Shown here in pieces: positions 6,764-9,654 of a DNA stretch of 9,654 bases. The stretch is from Deltaproteobacteria bacterium. Its GTDB lineage: Bacteria; Desulfobacterota; Binatia; Binatales; Binataceae. The position numbers were made by a program, and so were the translations under genes. The stretch covers positions 1 through 9,654 of the forward strand of contig JAJXYM010000291.1 of the NCBI GenBank assembly GCA_021780585.1, written 5' to 3'. How positions within the stretch are numbered: position 1 is the stretch's first letter; every line of letters starts with the position of its first letter. The notes beneath the pieces were generated by a model that saw only the letters and a list, made by a program, of their open reading frames with translations, made no database searches and was not told the origin of the DNA.

Positions 6764-7192
6764 ATGAGTGATGCCAATAATCTGACTTACGAATCCGTCC
6801 AGATCGGCGACGCCCTCGGTCCCGCGGAAGTTTATTTGAGCAAGGATCAAGTGCGCGCCTACGCCAAGGCGTGCGGGATGTGGACGCCGCGCTTTACCGA
6901 CGACGAGGGCGCGCGCAAAGAAGGTTTGCCCGGCATGATTACGCCGGGCAACATGAGCCTCGCCATCCTGAGCAAGCTGGTGACCGATTGGGTCGCGGCG
7001 AGCGGCGCGCGGATCGTGCGGATGGGCACGACCTATCGGCAGCCGGTGATGCCGGACCATACGCTGACCCTGCAGGGCTTCGTCACGCACAAGAACGAAA
7101 GCGATCGCACGGCCGAGATGGATATCTGGATCGAGAGCGACGAGGGCGACCGGCTGGTGATCGGCACCGCCACCGTCCACTTCCCGCGCTAG
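6764..7192 (+). CDS. MaoC-like hot-dog protein with degenerate catalytic motif
   Basis: This 142-residue hot-dog protein is of the catalytic-subunit type (MaoC/HadB/ChsH1-like), 9 nt after the previous stop, with no clear ribosome site of its own, so it is probably translated by coupling. The fold landmarks are normal: YAKACGMWTPRFTDDEGARK (33-52), GLPGMITPGNMSLAILSKL, then MGTTYRQPVMPDHTLTLQG and a final strand. The hydratase motif G-D-x-N-P-x-H is replaced by G-M-W-T-P-R-F: Asp is Met39, Asn is Thr41 and His is Phe44. With the partner also lacking the pair, classical enoyl-CoA hydration looks unlikely. A binding, scaffold or unrelated acyl-CoA role is possible. It is the last gene of the operon; a hairpin follows 44 nt after the stop. 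Confidence 0.88.
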   Translation: MSDANNLTYESVQIGDALGPAEVYLSKDQVRAYAKACGMWTPRFTDDEGARKEGLPGMITPGNMSLAILSKLVTDWVAASGARIVRMGTTYRQPVMPDHTLTLQGFVTHKNESDRTAEMDIWIESDEGDRLVIGTATVHFPR

Positions 7193-7236
7193 GGTTACGA
7201 AACGTTTGGAGGCTGGTTCCGCGCGCAGCGCCGACT

Positions 7237-7276
7237 GCGCGTCGGAGTGGCTTAGGTCGATCCGACGCGCTTACTT
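7237..7276 (+). terminator. Candidate terminator of the catabolic operon
   Basis: GCGCGTCGGA (7237-7246) and TCCGACGCGC (7261-7270) are a perfect 10-bp GC-rich inverted repeat with a 14-nt loop, followed by TTACTT. It is 44 nt after the last MaoC-like stop. The T-tract is interrupted, so efficiency is uncertain. Confidence 0.5.
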
Positions 7277-7358
7277 AGTCGCACCCGACGCTCATGCTGG
7301 CGCTACGCTCGTTCATGTCGCGGGAAAATCGGGAATCCGTTCAGGGCAAAAGCGCGAG

Positions 7359-7385
7359 GGATTCTTCGCTGCGCTCAGAATGACA
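7359..7385 (-). repeat. 27-nt hairpin repeat, family A, copy 1
   Basis: Read on the minus strand, the element begins TGTCATTCTGAGCGCAGCGA and ends AGAATCC. ATTCT pairs with AGAAT around a GAGCGCAGCGA core that can pair further. It is the inverse partner of 7484-7510 and belongs to a widely seen class of intergenic palindromes. Confidence 0.75.
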
Positions 7386-7467
7386 AGAAAAAACCCAGAA
7401 TGATGAGTATAGAAAAAGCCGGAATGACAAGCCAAATGGATGCCGGAATGACAAGTCCGGCTTGACG
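7376..7467. repeat. Four tandem units of about 24 bp led by hairpin A1
   Basis: Units start at 7376, 7396, 7420 and 7444 (periods 20, 24, 24). Each opens with C-A/G-GAATGA followed by a variable tail. The opening is the terminal 10 bases of hairpin A1, so the tandem units are half-elements. Open frames across this stretch (Ser/Arg/Glu-rich) are repeat artefacts. Confidence 0.6.
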
Positions 7468-7483
7468 CGATACACACCAAACC

Positions 7484-7510
7484 TGTCACCCTGAGCGCAG
7501 CGAAGGGTCC
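7484..7510 (+). repeat. 27-nt hairpin repeat, family A, copy 2
   Basis: The copy begins TGTCACCCTGAGCGCAGCGA and ends AGGGTCC. It differs from the 7359-7385 copy at two stem positions on each side (TT to CC, AA to GG), so the ACCCT/AGGGT pairing is preserved. It lies 28 nt beyond the stop of the EthD gene. Confidence 0.75.
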
Positions 7511-7538
7511 CGAATCTCTTCCGCAAACCTCCGGCGGA

Positions 7539-7910
7539 TCAAAGTCCCTCGAAGATGACATGTTCTTGGGTCATGAAGATGTACGAGCCGGCGAGATCGA
7601 TGAACTGCCGTTCGTCCTCGATCAGCTTTTCCATCGCGTTTTGACCCTCGGGCGTGGCCGACGCCGCAATCAGATCGTCGAGGCTGTCCCACCATACTTC
7701 CGTGATGCCGTCGTAAGGCGCGCCCATCCCGCGCGGCGCCGCCATCTCGGCGTTCAACGGAGTCGCAATCGTATGGCTCTGGATATAGCGCCTGGCGCGA
7801 ATCGCCTTGGCGAAGCTCCGGACCAGCGGGCCGTGCTCGAGCCATCGGCGGTAAAACGCTTCTGGAGAAAAATCGGCGCGGCGTTTGACGATATAAACCA
7901 ATTTAATCAT
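7539..7910 (-). CDS. EthD-family protein (dimeric alpha-beta barrel)
   Basis: This 123-residue protein of the EthD family is about the usual length. The N-terminal strand MIKLVYIVKRR (1-11) is followed by a helix and W..HGP (YRRWLEHGPLV, 20-30), both standard. The second half has YDGITEVWWDSLDDLIAA (66-83), the typical strand plus helix, and ends with FMTQEHVIFEG. EthD proteins form ferredoxin-like barrels and occur beside degradation genes; EthD itself is needed for ethyl tert-butyl ether breakdown, but the reaction of most members is unknown. The ATG at 7908-7910 is set by the strand start. The 11 nt upstream contain no Shine-Dalgarno, and then a repeat array begins, so the native leader may have been lost. 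It is the only intact gene between two repeat-filled spacers. Confidence 0.88.
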   Translation of the reverse strand: MIKLVYIVKRRADFSPEAFYRRWLEHGPLVRSFAKAIRARRYIQSHTIATPLNAEMAAPRGMGAPYDGITEVWWDSLDDLIAASATPEGQNAMEKLIEDERQFIDLAGSYIFMTQEHVIFEGL

Positions 7911-7921
7911 AGCGTTTTGGC

Positions 7922-8026
7922 ATGGACCCTCGGGTCAAGCCCGAGGGTGACGAATTAAAATGCGCCCTCGGGTGGCGAATTAAAATGCGTCCGAGGATGA
8001 CGAACAAAAGGCGCTCGAGGGTGACG
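7922..8026. repeat. Long direct repeat, copy 1 (hairpin B1 plus tandem tail)
   Basis: This 105-nt segment recurs at 8135-8238 in the same orientation with about two substitutions and one deletion. It starts with the 31-nt hairpin B1 (7922-7952; ACCCTCGGG pairs with CCCGAGGGT, loop TCAAG). Tandem units follow with cores GGGTGACG, GGGTGGCG, GGATGACG and GGGTGACG at 7945, 7970, 7995 and 8019. A decayed unit continues to about 8050. Confidence 0.8.
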
Positions 8027-8062
8027 AGCAAATGGCGTCCGAATTCGCCGCTTCTCCTTGTC

Positions 8063-8093
8063 CGTCATTGCCGGGCTTGACCCGGCAATCCAT
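8063..8093 (+). repeat. 31-nt hairpin repeat, family B, copy 3
   Basis: ATTGCCGGG (8067-8075) pairs perfectly with CCCGGCAAT (8081-8089) around CTTGA. The flanks are CGTC and CCAT. The frame matches family B but the orientation is opposite to the copies at 7922 and 8135. This sequence type is common between genes of proteobacteria. Confidence 0.75.
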
Positions 8094-8099
8094 AACGGC

Positions 8100-8130
8100 C
8101 GTCATGGCCGGACTCGATCCGGGCATCCCT
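8100..8130 (+). repeat. 31-nt hairpin repeat, family B, copy 4
   Basis: ATGGCCGGA (8104-8112) faces TCCGGGCAT (8118-8126) with one mismatch around CTCGA. It has the same length and orientation as copy 3, which ends 6 nt before it, and is more decayed. Confidence 0.65.
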
Positions 8131-8134
8131 CAGG

Positions 8135-8238
8135 ATGGACCCTCGGGTCAAGCCCGAGGGTGACGAATTAAAATGCGCCCTCGGGTGACGAATTAAAGGC
8201 GTCCGAGGATGACGAACAAAAGGCGCTCGAGGGTGACG
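8135..8238. repeat. Long direct repeat, copy 2 (hairpin B2 plus tandem tail)
   Basis: This 104-nt near-copy of 7922-8026 starts with the 31-nt hairpin B2 (8135-8165). Tandem cores begin at 8158, 8183, 8207 and 8231, with periods 25, 24 and 24. Its right edge meets the coding remnant that starts at 8271. Confidence 0.8.
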
Positions 8239-8241
8239 GAG

Positions 8242-8271
8242 GCGTCTGAGGATGTAAACCAGTTTGACCAC
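8242..8271 (-). pseudogene. 5' remnant of a second EthD-family gene, cut by the repeat array
   Basis: From GTG at 8269-8271 the minus strand reads MVKLVYILRR, closely matching MIKLVYIVKR, the start of the intact EthD protein at 7910. Seven of 30 bases differ, most of them synonymous or conservative. A strong AAGGAGA Shine-Dalgarno (8282-8288) lies about 8-9 nt upstream. After ten codons the frame enters the tandem repeat and encodes only repeat-derived residues until a stop near 8065. The last four codons (ATCCTCAGACGC) match the array unit ATCCTCGGACGC at 11 of 12 bases, so the junction could lie in this shared stretch. The alternative is that the short match is chance, but the combined start, ribosome site and family signature argue against it. 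Confidence 0.5.
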
Positions 8272-8281
8272 CGTAATCGTC

Positions 8282-8288
8282 TCCTTTT
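8282..8288 (-). promoter_or_regulatory. Orphan Shine-Dalgarno AAGGAGA
   Basis: TCTCCTT on the plus strand gives AAGGAGA on the minus strand, about 8-9 nt before the GTG at 8271. It is a good ribosome site that now serves only a ten-codon gene remnant. Confidence 0.55.
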
Positions 8289-8295
8289 TGCGATC

Positions 8296-8341
8296 AAAAA
8301 ACGCCCCGAAACCCCGACGGCCCGTCGCGAGTTCCGGGGCG
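8296..8341 (-). terminator. Rho-independent terminator of the amidohydrolase gene
   Basis: On the minus strand CGCCCCGGAAC (8341-8331) pairs with GTTTCGGGGCG (8312-8302) over 11 bp with one G-T pair. TTTTTT follows (8301-8296). It starts 23 nt after the amidohydrolase stop. Confidence 0.85.
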
Positions 8342-8364
8342 GATTAAACCGATTCAGCCGCGTC

Positions 8365-9654
8365 CTACAGGCCGACCGTTTGCTTCAGCGTGACGCCGAA
8401 CTGTTCGGCCGCGTTGCCGCCGAGCATCCGCGCGATCGTGCCGTCAGAAACGTTGGCTTGCGTCAATTTCGCGATCGCGTCCCAGGCGCTGGTGGTGTCC
8501 TGATGCGGATAGCGGGAACCCCAGACCACCTTTTCGGCGAAGTCCTCGGGCAGCTTCTGGATCAGCCGCTCCTCGGCGTCGAAACCGAGCATCACGTTGC
8601 CCTCTTCCCACATCTCCTCGACGTCGGTGCGGACGGGGTAGTGATGGAGCAGCGGGATGGTGCGGGTGGAAGCCTCCATCTTTTCGAGCACCTCCTCCAT
8701 CCACGAGGCCTTGCCGTGCGCCGCGATCACTTTCATCTTCGGATAACGCTGCATCACGGTGAACGCGATCAGCGTTGAGGCGACGAACATATGATTGTCG
8801 AGCCATCCCGTAAGCACGGGCGCGATCGGATGGCCGATCGGCGGCGAGGCCTGAAAGGCGAACCCGTCGAGACAGCCGCCGCCCGCGGCCGGTCCACCGC
8901 CGTTGACGGCGATTAGCGGATACTGGTTGAAGCGATCCTTAACCTTCTCGATGAACTGGCCGTGCGAGGTCCATTCGGGGTTCCACAGCCCCGCCGTGGG
9001 ATGGACCGAGACGGTCAGCCCGAGGCTTTCCAGCTCCGCCCACATCGGGTCGTAATAGGGATGAGTGAAGTAATGGCCCTCGATAAACATCGGGCGGATA
9101 AAGGCGCCGCGGAAGGATGGATTTTTCGCCACCCGGCGCAATTCCGCGACCGTGTAATCCATGTTCTGCAGCGGAACCATCGCGGCCGCGAACAGGCGAT
9201 CGGGCGCGGCCTTGCAGAAGTCCGCGATCCAGTCGTTATAGGCGCGGGCGAGCGCCCATGCGGTGTCGGGGTCCTCGACCAGATGGAAGCCTTCGGCGAA
9301 CCAGGTCGGATAGAGGAAGGCCGCGTCGACGCCCATCGCGTCCATATCGCGCAGCCGGGATTGCGAATCGGTCGCGCCGGGGGTCTCTGGATGGCGCCTG
9401 CCGGGATCGAGCTCGCCGACCGCGTCCCAGGTCATGCCGGGCTTCCAGATCGCATGGCGCGGGATATTGGAGTTGACCTTGTCGCGGAACGGTTTGCCGT
9501 TGACCTTGAGATAACAGCCGAAGCGCCCCTCCTCACGCCATAGGGCATGTTTGCCCAGCGTGCGAAATTCGGGGTCGAGATACTTTTCCCATAGCTCGCG
9601 CGGCTCGACGACGTGAGTGTCGCTGTCGAAGACCGGAAAGCGCTTTTTGGTCAT
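8365..9654 (-). CDS. Amidohydrolase-2 family metal-dependent hydrolase
   Basis: This 429-residue TIM-barrel protein of the amidohydrolase-2 (ACMSD-like) group has an ATG exactly at the window edge. MTKKRFPVFDSDTHVVEP is the usual beginning for the group, so the gene is probably complete, although its ribosome site is outside. Expected metal ligands are Asp12 and His14 (DSDTHVVEP), His218 (SVHPTAG) and His313 (IAAHGKASWMEE). The terminal motif, normally G-S-D-Y-P-H with Asp as ligand, reads GSRYPHQD (379-386): the Asp is Arg381, while Asp386 lies further along. Relatives decarboxylate or hydrolyse ring-derived acids, often with acyl-CoA catabolic genes nearby. A Gly-rich insert (251-262) is present. 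A strong terminator follows the stop. It does not share a transcript with the plus-strand operon. Confidence 0.9.
   Translation of the reverse strand: MTKKRFPVFDSDTHVVEPRELWEKYLDPEFRTLGKHALWREEGRFGCYLKVNGKPFRDKVNSNIPRHAIWKPGMTWDAVGELDPGRRHPETPGATDSQSRLRDMDAMGVDAAFLYPTWFAEGFHLVEDPDTAWALARAYNDWIADFCKAAPDRLFAAAMVPLQNMDYTVAELRRVAKNPSFRGAFIRPMFIEGHYFTHPYYDPMWAELESLGLTVSVHPTAGLWNPEWTSHGQFIEKVKDRFNQYPLIAVNGGGPAAGGGCLDGFAFQASPPIGHPIAPVLTGWLDNHMFVASTLIAFTVMQRYPKMKVIAAHGKASWMEEVLEKMEASTRTIPLLHHYPVRTDVEEMWEEGNVMLGFDAEERLIQKLPEDFAEKVVWGSRYPHQDTTSAWDAIAKLTQANVSDGTIARMLGGNAAEQFGVTLKQTVGL

Noticed and set aside
3216..7180. Long minus-strand open frames opposite the operon (3216-3977, 3925-5202, 5151-6305, 6236-7180)
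   Set aside because: They mirror well-recognised plus-strand genes codon for codon, are rich in Arg/Asp/His/Gly as GC-rich antisense frames are, and match no family.
7313..7561. Minus-strand frames 7313-7561 and 7341-7526
   Set aside because: They are translations of the family A hairpins and tandem units (HSERSEES-type peptides), a known artefact of intergenic repeats.
7922..8256. CRISPR array
   Set aside because: The repeated cores are only about 8-10 bp, the intervening sequences are themselves similar, and no cas gene is present.
8065..8271. 68-aa minus-strand frame treated as a whole gene
   Set aside because: Only its first ten codons look like a gene; the rest is translated repeat (RHPRA-type units). 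It is listed as a remnant instead.
8209..9543. Plus-strand frames 8209-8778 and 8962-9543
   Set aside because: They are antisense to the amidohydrolase, and the first also starts in the repeat array and crosses the terminator.

Overview
This is a GC-rich bacterial chromosome window with Shine-Dalgarno-led genes on both strands. It is rich in acyl-CoA and aromatic or steroid-type catabolic families: crotonase, thiolase-like protein with a DUF35 partner, MaoC hot-dog proteins, an amidohydrolase and an EthD protein. This mix, together with intergenic palindromes of the GTCA...TCC type, suggests a soil or aquatic proteobacterium or a Binatota/Desulfobacterota-like lineage. That placement is inference; no rRNA or marker gene other than the citrate synthase tail is present.

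Layout. Positions 1-487: 3' end of citrate synthase and its intrinsic terminator. Positions 544-1493: a 59-aa unknown protein followed by a three-helix membrane protein of unknown function (TTG start). Positions 1495-2307 (minus): a crotonase-family enzyme, convergent with the membrane protein at a 1-nt gap. Positions 2308-2663: a divergent intergenic region with a nested inverted repeat, then a small excisionase-type HTH protein (2664-2924). Positions 3150-7192: a six-gene plus-strand operon of alpha/beta hydrolase, thiolase-like protein, DUF35 Zn-ribbon/OB protein, PHP metallohydrolase, MaoC-N protein and MaoC-like protein, ended by a 10-bp hairpin. Positions 7193-7538 and 7911-8295: two repeat-filled spacers around a minus-strand EthD-family gene. 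Positions 8365-9654 (minus): an amidohydrolase-2 family enzyme with a strong terminator.

How the genes may work together. The thiolase-like, DUF35 and two MaoC-type proteins are the parts of the hydratase/retro-aldolase assembly known from steroid side-chain breakdown (Ltp2 with ChsH1/ChsH2), but here each domain is a separate gene, with a PHP enzyme inserted. The thiolase-like protein lacks the thiolase cysteines, and both hot-dog proteins lack the hydratase Asp/His pair, so the chemistry probably differs from a textbook beta-oxidation cycle. The alpha/beta hydrolase, crotonase and amidohydrolase fit the same catabolic theme.

The least expected part is the repeat DNA. Two hairpin families (27 nt and 31 nt) share a GTCA-stem-loop-stem-TCC plan with compensatory stem changes. 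In both spacers a hairpin is followed by about 24-bp tandem units that repeat only one end of the hairpin. One such array cuts off what looks like a second EthD gene after about ten codons, leaving its start codon and Shine-Dalgarno in place.
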